Below, in pieces: positions 54,460 through 64,000 of a stretch of DNA of 64,000 nt; within the stretch, counting starts at the first letter, position 1, and every line of letters starts with the position of its first letter. The notes beneath the pieces were generated by a model that made no database searches, was not told where the DNA came from, and saw only the letters and a program-made list of their open reading frames with translations. Location of the stretch: the NCBI GenBank assembly GCA_002286855.1, contig NRSV01000016.1:316008-380007 (forward strand), in the 5' to 3' direction. The position numbers and the translations under genes are program-made. The DNA is from Bipolaris cookei. Lineage: Eukaryota; Ascomycota; Dothideomycetes; Pleosporales; Pleosporaceae.

Positions 54460-56067
54460 AGTAAGAACTTGATTGGCTTCCCGAAATATAAGAAGCGTAC
54501 CTCTAGCAACGTGCTGCAAACTGGGCACAAAAGATTACCCCGCCTTTCAGGTTGCTAAACGTTTTCGCCTTAAAACTAGTCATCTAGAGCAGAGCGCGAA
54601 TACTTTATCGATTAATTGACAGCCTTTCAGCAGACGCGATGGAGTACCTTAAGAAAGTAGCATGCAAATTGTGAGCAGAGCTTCGATCAATCTTCAAACA
54701 GCGGTTACAACGTACCAAGGTAGTAAAGCGGACATTTCAGGGGCTTGAAAATGGATTGACGCAACAATAAAGAGGGGCATCGCTAAATGAGCATGTCTGC
54801 ACGCTTTACCATGCAAAGCCGTCGCAATTGGCCGGATTCCATATGCGCATGCTGCAATAAATTGTGTTTGATGCCACCTGCATATGTGACGTTATCGACA
54901 GCGGCTACTACGACAATTGGATTCGTCTGTGCCTTAGTACGTATTCGAATGTCCAAAGTACCGGAAGCACAAGCGGCGTGACGTGGTCTGCTTACCATCA
55001 TTTGTTTGTTTACACAAAAATCTAGAAGATCCCTGTCAAACCAACAGGTTATCCTAACGAATCTTTGCTATGTTACAATTGTGTAGGCTTCTCTATCTTT
55101 CGCGCGGAGCATGCGTCACAGGTCTGATTCTCAGCATATCCAGCAGATAGCATCTAAAATCTGGTCAGATACATTTCCTCATGCAAGAGGAGCCCTTCGT
55201 AGTTTCATCAAATCAACAACAGCAACTCTCTCCGGTGTACAATCTAGGTGCATGCTACAGTACTTCAATGCTCACACCTATCCGTTCTCCACACCCCACA
55301 ACCCAAATGCAAGTGTCTCAGACTGCGATCAGGGTTCTTATACTCTCGCGTATTCGCAAGACTCTAGGCCACATTGATTCTACGGCTGTCGTCGCCCCCA
55401 CTGCTTCTTATCTTTTTATTCTCCTTTACAGGTATTTTTGTTGAATTCTTTGCAAGATGGCCGTGACAAAGAATACTATCACTCTTTCTCGAAAAATATG
55501 GAAAGATACACGAATATCTAGGGACCAGTAATTCAATCCTTTCAAGACTTTAGTATATGGTAGTCATCAGTGTAGGTCATTATATCACGCCATCGGCAAC
55601 CAGCCCAAGCCAGTTGTCGAGATTAAAGTTCGCAGAGAAATAGCAGAATTAGAAACAAGGTTGACAAAAGATAACCCTTGTGTATTGATCCAAGTTCAAT
55701 ACTATGAGCCACGAGAGTGTGTATTTATTGTTGCTGTATATCTAATTGCTTAGCAGTATCTGTGGTCCGTTCAGCGCCTTTTTTATGGCTCCTAAATGGT
55801 ATATCGGTTCGGCCACACAGCTTAGCTAAATCGTAGGAACATTCCTAGAATGACCTTTGTCTGAATGAATGAACGAGCAATAGCATAAACAAGTAGATAG
55901 TTCCTTATCAAACACCTTCTCTTATATACCAAGTCAATTGCTCTCCTAAGCGTAGCTTTATACACGGAATCATTCTATATACATCACACACCACTATATA
56001 CGACATCCAGATCCAATCTTCCTAAATACCTCAACCCCACATATGCCCCTCCCACCAAAAAAAAAGC
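54460..56067. other. Sparse 1.6-kb tract
   Basis: AT-rich sequence between the HET gene and the second permease. Only short ORFs without family features. The right end is the 3' flank of the permease. Confidence 0.45.
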
Positions 56068-57707
56068 TCAAATCGTATACCTAAACCTCGGACTATCATC
56101 CCCCAACTCCGCAATCTCCTCATCGCTCAAACTCTGCACCGCAGCATCCTCCTCACCCCGCTCCCTCTTCGCATTTGCCTTCGAAAAATGAAACCACAAA
56201 ACACAGTAGCACGTACACGCGAACCCCACCATTGCCATTGTGATGCCGTGGCCCTTGATGAAGCGGGGCCGATCGGCGGTTGGATAGATCTGTTGGAAAT
56301 CAATATTAGCACTTCGACATAACAAAAAACATGAAAAGAGGAGAAGAGAAAGAAGAACGTACAAAAGCACTCATAATACCCGCACAATTCCCAATACTAA
56401 GCTGCAACCCTGTCGCGGTAGTCCTCTTACCATACCGTGGCAAATTCGTCGGCAACCACGCAAGCGGCAACCCCACACAAACGTATAGTCCCATGGCCAC
56501 AAGAAAACACCCAGCATAGTGTACTTTGGAGTTGGAATCACTAATCAGCATGGCGTAACCGACTATGCTAACGAGACCCAGGAGAACACTGTACAACCCG
56601 CGTTTCTGCTGGCGATCAGAAAAGTGCGCAACGACGAGATACGTAACTGCGCCTAGGGCATAGCATGGGATCGTAAGAACCTGCACCATCGCACTGCTCG
56701 CCGTTGTATTGATTGAGCGGATAATGGTAGGCAGAAAAGTAGAATAGCCATAAAGCATGGTATCGGATCCAAACTGCGCAAAGCAAAACGTCCACACTTT
56801 CCAATCTTTAAATGCCTTTTTCACATCTGCCCAGTGGAATTCCGCCGCTTTCTTGGTGTACCCCGTTTGTCGCTTGAGACGGGCTGCGGCGAAGGCCTTT
56901 TCTTCAGGGGAGAAGAAGTAGGCAGTTTCGGGGGAGTTGGGGAGGACGAACCATGTGGCGATGCCGAGGATGAGGGTTGGGATTCCTTCGAGGATCATGA
57001 TCCAGCGCCAGCCGCGTTGGCCGGCGGTGCCGTCCATGTGGCCGATTGCGTAGGCGAGGAGACCGCCGCAGGCGCCGGCGAGGGCGGCGGAGACAAAGAG
57101 GTAGCCGATGCGGAGGGCGAGTTCGCGCTTGGTGTAGAAGAAGGTCAGATAGACGGCCATACCGGGGAAGAGGCCGCCTTCGACTGCTCCAAGGAGAAGA
57201 CGGCATGCGATGAGGCCGCTATAGCTCTGTACAATACCAGTGAGGGTTGCAATGATGCCCCAGGCGAGGGTGATGAATGCGATCCACCGTGAGGGCGTAA
57301 ACTTTTTCAGAACCAGGTTCGATGGGAGCTCCGATAAGATGTAGGTGACGAAGAGAATCGACACTGCGGTTTGGAACTGCGAGTCGTTCATGTTGAGATC
57401 CTCCTGGAGACCGTAAAGACGGGCATTTCCGATATTGACTCTGGTGTTGTACTTAGTACGTCGGTGCTGCCAAATCTGCGGGCTTCATCAAAAGTCCTCT
57501 TTTGTAAGAAAATCTCCTCTCGACTCACCTGTCAAGGAAACTGAACAAGTACAACAGCATAACCACTGGAATGATGTAGATATCCAGCTTGCGCACAAGC
57601 TTAGCCTCGAAAACAGGATCAATTCCATCCCTCTGGTCAGTAATTTCCTCGCTCTTCTTCGCACCACCTGGTGTCGCCACATCGTACTGTTTCTCAATGT
57701 CGCTCAT
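56068..57707 (-). CDS. MFS permease, DAL5/TNA1-type (ACS family), second copy
   Basis: Encodes 492 aa in three exons (57707-57529, 57440-56363, 56289-56068). The start is MSDIEKQYDVAT; the open frame extends to a TTG at 57749. Marks are LLYLFSFLDR then VNIGNARLYGLQEDLNM, RLLLGAVEGGLFPGM, LPNSPETAYFF and the tail LGDDSPRFRYTI, all typical of the anion:cation symporter family. It has far fewer introns than the paralogue at 42-43.8 kb but keeps the intron right after FLDR. Substrates in the family are organic anions, vitamins and small peptides. A Zn2Cys6 regulator lies 0.9 kb upstream on the same strand, so local co-regulation is possible. Confidence 0.92.
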
Positions 57708-58582
57708 CGTGTCGTCAGAACTGTCGTGTTGTTTCCTCGGAGAACCCAAATAACTCGTCGCAAAGTCGCAGTCGCGCTGAGTCTTCTTTTTTTTTCCTCG
57801 TGGATTGTCGTGCGTTGTCTTGGACCAGCAAAAAGAAGAGGAGAAAAAAAGAAGTTGCTTCTAGTTCGCAAAATCAGCCGAAAATCGGACCCGTCATCGT
57901 GTCGTTACCCTGAATGCATTGCCACGAAGGGGAGAAACGGAAGGCCACTCGTGCTTTAAATCCGTTGGATATTTCGAACATTGGACGAACAGACGACTTC
58001 TGCAGGGACCCACTCTAAAGCAAATTGCAGATCCGTGGTGGGGCTGCGACTTGAATGGTCGAGGCGCTAGCCCTTTGGAGTATGACGTGAACGGCTTCCT
58101 TGCTCAGAGCATAGATACGCCCGCTGGGCAACTGATAACGAGCCAGCAGGTAGATGGACTTGCTTGCTTACCAACTCCCGAGGTTACAGATATACTCGAA
58201 TGAAAAATGGGGTTTGGCATGTGTTGGGTTGTATTGCGTCCACCCTGTGTAACTGTACGTAATGACCTCATTTATTGGCTGGTGTCTACGTTGCATTAGT
58301 TTGGAGTAGTAATGTGTTGCTTAGCCAATCTGATTTGTATCTAGTTGTACTGCTGCCATCATACTGTCAAACCAAGAATTGTTACATCGATCTTGCTCGT
58401 CCACGGTTGACTTCATAGCGGATTGGTCGTCTTGCGCTGATCACGGCTGGACACTGCTGATCCCGAATTTGGTCGGGTTACACAGTGTTAGCTCGCTCTT
58501 CGCCAATATGCCCATCTTTCGCCTCATACAGCATGAATATCACAGTTTAAGTAGTACCAGTGATCTCCGTTACTTTCCATCT
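57708..58582. other. Intergenic region, permease promoter
   Basis: An 875-bp spacer between two minus-strand genes, containing the permease promoter (polypurine and T-rich patches at 57780-57860) and the 3' end of the regulator. The plus-strand ORF at 57435-57959 is not supported. Confidence 0.4.
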
Positions 58583-60591
58583 TTAATACCAGCAATTTGG
58601 GTAGCCAAAAGGTGTCGTGCTCAAATCGACAGGAAGCGTGAGACCGGCGTAGATGTTAATCTGAGCTGAAGGATCAACAGGAGATACCACCTCATCACGC
58701 GGTAGTTCGATTTCCGCAGCCATAGGTTCCACCCCCCATAGATCCGGTATGCTGGGTGCTCGTACTGGAGAAACTCAAGCGTGCAATGGCCCGAACTTCC
58801 GTTGCCATTATCTTTCCGAGAGGCCAAGTGGACCCCATGGTTTTCAGAAAACCGATGCTGAGGCTAACGCGGTCGCGCGCTATGGAAAGGGCATGGCCGT
58901 CAAGCAGGTATATGCACGCAGCCACCTGTACGGCAGCCATCTGTGCGGTCATGCACGTGGTGAATAGATTATGTTTTTCAAAAGCACAAGGAATTGCAAG
59001 TAGCCTTGTTGCAATCTCTGTGGCTTTCAACACGCGTGCAGTGTGTGCGTTTCGCCCAGCTTTCGGCACCAGCGTAAAGGGCGAGGGCGCTATGAAGCCT
59101 CGTGTAGACATTTCTCCTGGACAGTAGCCTAGCGACGAGAAAGGCCGATGAATTGTCGACATTATGCTGTGATAATGTCAATATGCTTTCAGAAAGCGGA
59201 GGATGAACACTTACATGGCGATAATCATATGCGCCATGAACCTGTGGAAAGAAAAGTGTCAGTAAGCATTCTAGGCCAGCAACTCGACTTTCTTCGACAT
59301 ACATGATCTCGTCCACCTCGCCGTTGACACGAAGTGGGTCCTTCTTACAGGATGGTAGCAAAGACGTCCAGATAGCAAACTTGGCATCGCAACTCTCAAC
59401 AAGAGCTTCGTTTACCACAGCAGTATGGAGAAATGTGTTCATAACTAGTATGGTTAATACGACGTGCTATACCAACACTGCGTCTCCGGCCCAAACTCAC
59501 TGAATGCGACAACCATGGCAGCATCATATAAGTAAGTAATTGAAGAATATACCACCTCAATCTCTGCGAACTCGCGGGGCTGGTACTCGGCCCATGTTGA
59601 CACGGGAGGGATTTGCTAGTCATGTTACTACTTTAACCATTCTAAGCATGTTGGTATAACATACCCCACATTTGTAGTATTCGTCGTCACAAGGCAAGTC
59701 AACGTTGTTTGGCACTGCCAGTAACGCGTGGAAGGGGGTGTTGGTCACCACAGCAAAGTGCTGATCCACAATATAGAGAATATAGTAGGTTCTCCTCCAT
59801 GACTCCTCCAAGACAGGGTCGCCTTCACTATAAGCGTGGGCAAATTCCCTTTCGTTCATGGAAAGTTCCAAGGCAATGGTAACAGCTGTATCTAGCCTCT
59901 TGCGAGCCTCGCTCTTGAGATTGCAATAAAATTCTGCGAGTGCAAATAGTATCAGCGATTGGACATTGAATGGCGTGCGTTCAAGCGTGGGTGAAGCAAC
60001 TGCCTTGAGAGCTGCTTCACGATAGGGTTCGGGTGCCACCCAGGGCGCGTACAATGAGCCGATCCATTGCAAGACGAGCAACAAGTCTGTCATCCCATGA
60101 TCCGCTTTCAGACGCCTGGTTTGCAGATAAGGGTATGGCAAAACGATGGGAAACGAAGGCCAGAAGTTTTCGAAATACAGTTCTAGAAGGCGATCGGTGT
60201 CGATCTGGAATGTTACATGATTTTGCTGAAGAGGCTGTGATGCGGTGAGGGATAACATCTCGTCTGTTTTATTGTTCGAAGAGATATCCGGAGACGACTG
60301 AGCGCAGGTTAAGTCTATTGGTAGGTGCTGCTCGGAACCCTCACTGCTGTGAGAAGCGGGTGTGTTGCGCCGCATACTCTCAGCTTCTTGCTGCAATCGT
60401 AGTCGTCGTGCTGCGAGGGCTGCTTTATCCAGCCCTCCTCTTCGTGACCTCTGGTAAACGCATTCTTTTCCATCGCGCTTGCACCTTTTGCATGCAGGCT
60501 GCTCGGCATCGCACTTGACGTGTCTGTTGCGGCATTGAATACATGCCAGTACAACCCGCTCAATACGCTTTTCGACCGATGGTTGATCCAT
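58583..60591 (-). CDS. Zn2Cys6 transcription factor with a likely C-terminal frameshift
   Basis: Fungal-specific regulator. The Gal4-type cluster is at residues 16-46 (ACIQCRNRHVKCD, then CKRCKRDGKECVY). The middle holds the fungal transcription factor domain (YFENFWPSFPIVLPYPYL; EESWRRTYYILYIVDQHFA). Exons: 60591-59665, 59615-59501, 59444-59303, 59241-59215 (27 nt) and from 59166. Joined, exons 4-5 read FMAHMIIAI then STIHRPFSSLG, the conserved motif of the domain. The exon 5 frame ends at 58695 with odd sequence, while another frame just after it reads SIPDLWGVEPM and ends GYPNCWY at 58583, which looks like the true tail. No GT-AG intron links them without deleting conserved sequence, so a one-base shift near 58761-58780 or unusual splicing is likely. 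The family binds CGG-type sites. Confidence 0.83.
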
Positions 60592-61215
60592 CAAAGATCA
60601 ATGGTGTGACGGAGTAAATGGGATAATTACTTGGTTGGAGGCGCTGAGGCTGACGTTTTATGGAATGCAGGGGTGATGTTTCTTGGGTGTTCATATGCTT
60701 TAACCAAGTTCTGTTATTGCTAAGTGAAAAGGGAATTGCAAGGCTGACTTGAGTGTCAGATGTGTTCATGATTGCCTTATCGGTAAGTGTCGGGATGACA
60801 ATCGGAGCTGCATCTTCCCAAGCAATCTCGCGTTTATGCAAAAGTAACGACATGCAATACGTTGAATAAGTATTCAATGCTTACGCTGAACACGATTCGT
60901 CTTGCAGAAAGCGCATAATGGCGTCATTAATTTTTTGCCGTTGCCCAGCCTCTTCTACCCTAACCTTACAATAGAAAACCACACCTAATACATTTGTACA
61001 AAAAAGAAACTGCAGTGGAAGCCAGCCTTCGACATACGATGGGCCAACACAACATCCAAATGGGGTCTCAGAGAATAAAGCATGTCATCGTATGCGTTCC
61101 CAGACCTGACGGATTTGCATCCGTGCCAGCTGGAGGTCGCCGCTTTTCCATCGTATATCTATGTTTTGAGATGAACTCGTTCGCGTTTGCGAGTCCGGAG
61201 GTACAGGTCGCGGAT
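60592..61215. other. Intergenic region
   Basis: A 624-bp spacer with the regulator's promoter and the VTS1 3' UTR. No gene is seen. Confidence 0.45.
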
Positions 61216-63159
61216 CTATCGCAATTTGCCCTGTTCCTGAGCTTCTTTCACCTGCTCGAAAACCTGTAATCTTGTGTTAGCTCCAAGGACTTATGGAACG
61301 AATGGGGCCTTTCATACCTTTAACATCTTCCTACGCGCGCCAAGAGCGTTAACTCCGCGCTTCTCCAAACCTTCGTCGTCAAGCTCAATGAGCTCCTGCC
61401 ACTTGAGGTCCTTGAGGTTATCCGTGTACTTGTGCAACCGGAGACTCCGGAGCCAGTTGGGAATATCCGAGAGCAGACCAGGGTCGGTAGGGTCTTCCGG
61501 AGGCTTAGAGCTGCCGCGGCGACCTCGGGGAGATCGGCCACGGTCAATGTTGTCACCGAGGAAGCCGTGGCCGTCATTGTTGCCTCCGCTACCCAATCCA
61601 AACTGAGCAAGGTTAAGGGCACCCATGCTGTTGTTCATCATTCCACCTCCGTAGTCAGCAGCTAGGAAACCATTGGCCTGGGGAGAAGTGAAGCTACCCA
61701 TGGCGCCCATACCCATACCCTGGCCCTGCATTGCGAAACCGGGGGAGCTGGGCCGAGATCGACGGCCATTCATGGCAGCCAACTGTTGGGCCTGCAGAGC
61801 AGCCGCTTGCTGGGGAGTCAAGACCTGGCCCATCTCGTTTGTCATGAGAATGTTTCCATTACCCATTTGAGGCATACCAGGCGACATGGGACCGTTGTCT
61901 GATGAGCGAGCGCGACGGAACTTGCGCACATCGTCCAACTGAATACGGTTGTTAACAGTAGAGAGTGCAGCAAGCTTCATAGCGGTGGCATTAGCAACCA
62001 TATCAGCCTGGTTGTTCGACTGGCTAAAGTTGGCGACCATCGGGGTGCTCAGCTGCGACGCCCAGCTGCCACCTGGCTGGTAAGAAGGCGAAAGGAGTGG
62101 CATGTTAGAGTTTGCCTCTAGAGCATTCAGAGTAGTAGTCTGCACATTATTGCTATCATTCTGAAGGGGAAGACGAGGGGATCGAAGACCGGCGGATGGA
62201 GGGGGCTGGGAAAACTGGCCCATGGGCTGTTGCTGCTGTTGCTGCTGGCCAGAGGATTTTGGACGGTTCGCGCCTTCGTTCCAGGGAGATGCCGGCGGGG
62301 CATTGTTTTCCCTCTTGTTGTCCTCAGGGGCAGAGATGGTGGGAGCTGCCATTGAGCTGCGATCGCCGACAGTGCTGTTGCGGTTTGATGCCGGTGCGAC
62401 ACCTACAACATCGGTGAACTCAGCTTTCTGTTTAGCAATAGCTGCGGCCGCATCTGGGAACATGCGGTTGATAGTGGAGGTTTCCAAGCCAGAGTTGCGT
62501 TTCCCAGCACCCGGGGATGGCGGGGGGCGACCGAGGCCCATGGAATGGCGGTTTTCGCCCGTGTTGAGCTTGCTCATAGCATCGCTCAGTTTCTGCGTCA
62601 TTGGATCTAGCACATGTCAGGATGGGAAAGCATCAAAAAAGGACTAGAGATTCTCACCCTTTTCTCCAAAGTTGGCAGGCGAAAGTACTCCAGACATGGG
62701 CACGTTCTTGGACATTTGCTGCAGAACCTGGATAAAGAACCTAATCTGAACCTGGGTTGTCTGCTGCAAGAGAGCGTAGAGGGCAGCGGTCCTCTCCGCC
62801 TCGCTAAGAACGCGGAACCACTGCTCGATGGCGCTCAACTCATCCTTGAAGTCCTGATCGAGAGTGGCTGTCGCCATCTCCTCGAGCGTGGTCTCATACT
62901 GATCAATGTCGGCGAGCCACTGCTGGGCAGCGCGCTCCATCTCGTCGGGGTTGCCAGACTGAGTGTTGTTGCGGCCAAAATAGATCTCGGAGGCGGGGCG
63001 AATGCCGCGGTTGGCCAGAGGCGAAGGGAAGCCGCCCAGATCAGCTGAGGCACGGAGATGATGGTTTGCACCGAGCGAAGAGCGGGCCTGGGGCGGGCGG
63101 AGGGAGCTGGATCCCTCGGGGGTACTGTTCCTGTTGGCGGCAATGTGGCTGGCAGACAT
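61216..63159 (-). CDS. VTS1: RNA-binding SAM-domain protein VTS1 (Smaug family)
   Basis: Encodes 612 aa in three exons (63159-62658, 62606-61318, 61263-61216); the last is only 48 nt and completes the C-terminus (VFEQVKEAQEQ). The SAM domain is at the end: IPNWLRSLRLHKYTDNLKDL, WQELIELDDEGLEKRG and ALGARRKMLK. In yeast Vts1 this domain binds hairpins with a CNGG loop and recruits CCR4-NOT for mRNA decay. The N-terminal part has the conserved QQWLADIDQYETTLEEMA helix and a low-complexity middle with a Gln run. A probable 5' UTR intron lies at 63266-63207 (GTACGT donor, CCCAG acceptor). Confidence 0.95.
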
Positions 63160-64000
63160 GATGGCGGTAGTCGTTGACCGTGGCGGGCAGTTGGTGGGTT
63201 GAAATTCTGGGCTGACAGTGAGCAAGGCGAATACGAGAGGGTGCGGGCCGTCGAGGTGAGACGTACAGTGTCGACGGATGGAGTCGACAGTCGAGATTGA
63301 GAAGTAATGGATGCACACGAGTGTCTCCTGCAGTCCCAGCTGTGCCTCAAAGGAGAGCTCGAGGTGCGAAGTGTCAGGGGAGAGACAGGATCGCGGAAGG
63401 GCTGATAGGCGCAGGCGAGGGGAGCGCTGTGCAAGAGGGGACGGGTAAGCAGCGCTATAAGAAGAGAGTGGGTAATATATCCAGCAACAAAGAAGGGAAA
63501 AGGTCCGCGATAAGGAGGTAGACCAGCGGAAGAAGGTCACTACCAGAGGTAAAGAAGGGGACAGTGAACTCTTGTCAGGTCTCCAAAAGGCGTTGGTTCG
63601 TTAGCGTGCAGCCAATCACGGCATCCTGCGCAAGACTGAAGCAACGGCACGACTGGCCCAGCGCTAGTCCTCAGCTGTTACAGATGATGCGAATGCCTGG
63701 TGGAGACAGGTGGTCTTTGGGAGCCTCCACGGCTATGCTCTGCAAAGCTTGTCCGCCTGTCTTTGCCTGCCTGAGCGCCCTGAGGCGAGGGCGTGTGCCT
63801 GTGCGTGCGAATCCCCGTGTGTTGTATGTACCTAGTAACTAAGTACATACCACGCCTCCGCAGCCCCGGCACGCCGCCCAACCAACAATCATCAGCCACG
63901 GTACCATCGTCGTTTCGAGTACCGGCCAAACGCAATTGCCATGCTGTACTTATATATGTAGATGCCTGATCAGAGATACCACGGCTGGTTCCGCTGTCAG
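63160..64000. other. VTS1 leader and window edge
   Basis: Contains the VTS1 leader with its probable 5' UTR intron, and promoter sequence. A near-perfect palindrome is at 63824-63850. No gene is recognised before the window ends. Confidence 0.45.

Noticed and set aside
57435..57959. Plus-strand ORF of 174 aa
   Set aside because: Antisense to the permease first exon, its intron and promoter; no family features.

Overview
The window looks like a nuclear segment of a filamentous ascomycete. Genes are monocistronic on both strands. Introns are short (about 47-180 nt), GT-AG, with CTAAC-like branch sites. The gene set includes fungal hallmarks: a conidiation-specific con-10 protein, a BCK1 MAPKKK, an SPT10-type acetyltransferase, a HET-domain protein, a Zn2Cys6 regulator and secreted tyrosinase and GH16 proteins. 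The mix suits a Dothideomycete (Pleosporales-like), but that placement is inference. Many raw ORFs open on TTG or GTG, so I reset starts to ATG and stitched exons by splice signals and family conservation. I assign 23 protein genes, one of them carrying a premature stop, plus two weak hypothetical ORFs.

Left part (0-23 kb), dense and mostly housekeeping: con-10 (462-900 +), eIF2A (1206-3579 -), ureidoglycolate lyase (4469-5428 +), a flavin monooxygenase (5892-7676 +), a DEDDh exonuclease (7982-9361 -), a SprT-like protease with an HMG-like tail (10098-12389 -), mitochondrial aconitase (12995-15513 -), a BUD20-type zinc finger (16254-16670 +), MOG1 (17341-18167 +), an SPT10-like acetyltransferase with integrase-type zinc finger (18600-20158 -) and a secreted tyrosinase (20888-23248 -).

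Middle (23-43.8 kb): a 4.2-kb gene-free tract, intronless BCK1 (27481-32553 -), a 2.8-kb leader/intergenic tract rich in simple repeats, a small cupin (35350-35826 +), a pyruvate decarboxylase-family enzyme (36613-38388 +), a secreted PEBP-like protein (38601-39392 -), adenylosuccinate synthetase (39880-41305 -) and a seven-exon ACS-family MFS permease (41981-43815 -).

Right part (43.8-64 kb), sparser and more accessory: quinolinate phosphoribosyltransferase (47540-48588 +), a GH16 gene with an in-frame stop (49059-50081 +), a HET-domain gene (52756-54459 -), a second ACS-family permease (56068-57707 -), a Zn2Cys6 regulator whose C-terminus seems frameshifted (58583-60591 -), and VTS1 (61216-63159 -). 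The accessory part shows decay: a nonsense codon, an apparent frameshift, possible coding relics around 45 kb and a perfect 19-bp inverted repeat at 50.3 kb.

I see no polyketide or peptide synthetase cluster, no intact transposon, and no tRNA or rRNA gene. Functional links that can be proposed are a quinolinate/nicotinate link between the permease at 42-43.8 kb and the phosphoribosyltransferase, and a permease-regulator pair at 56-60.6 kb. Both are inference.
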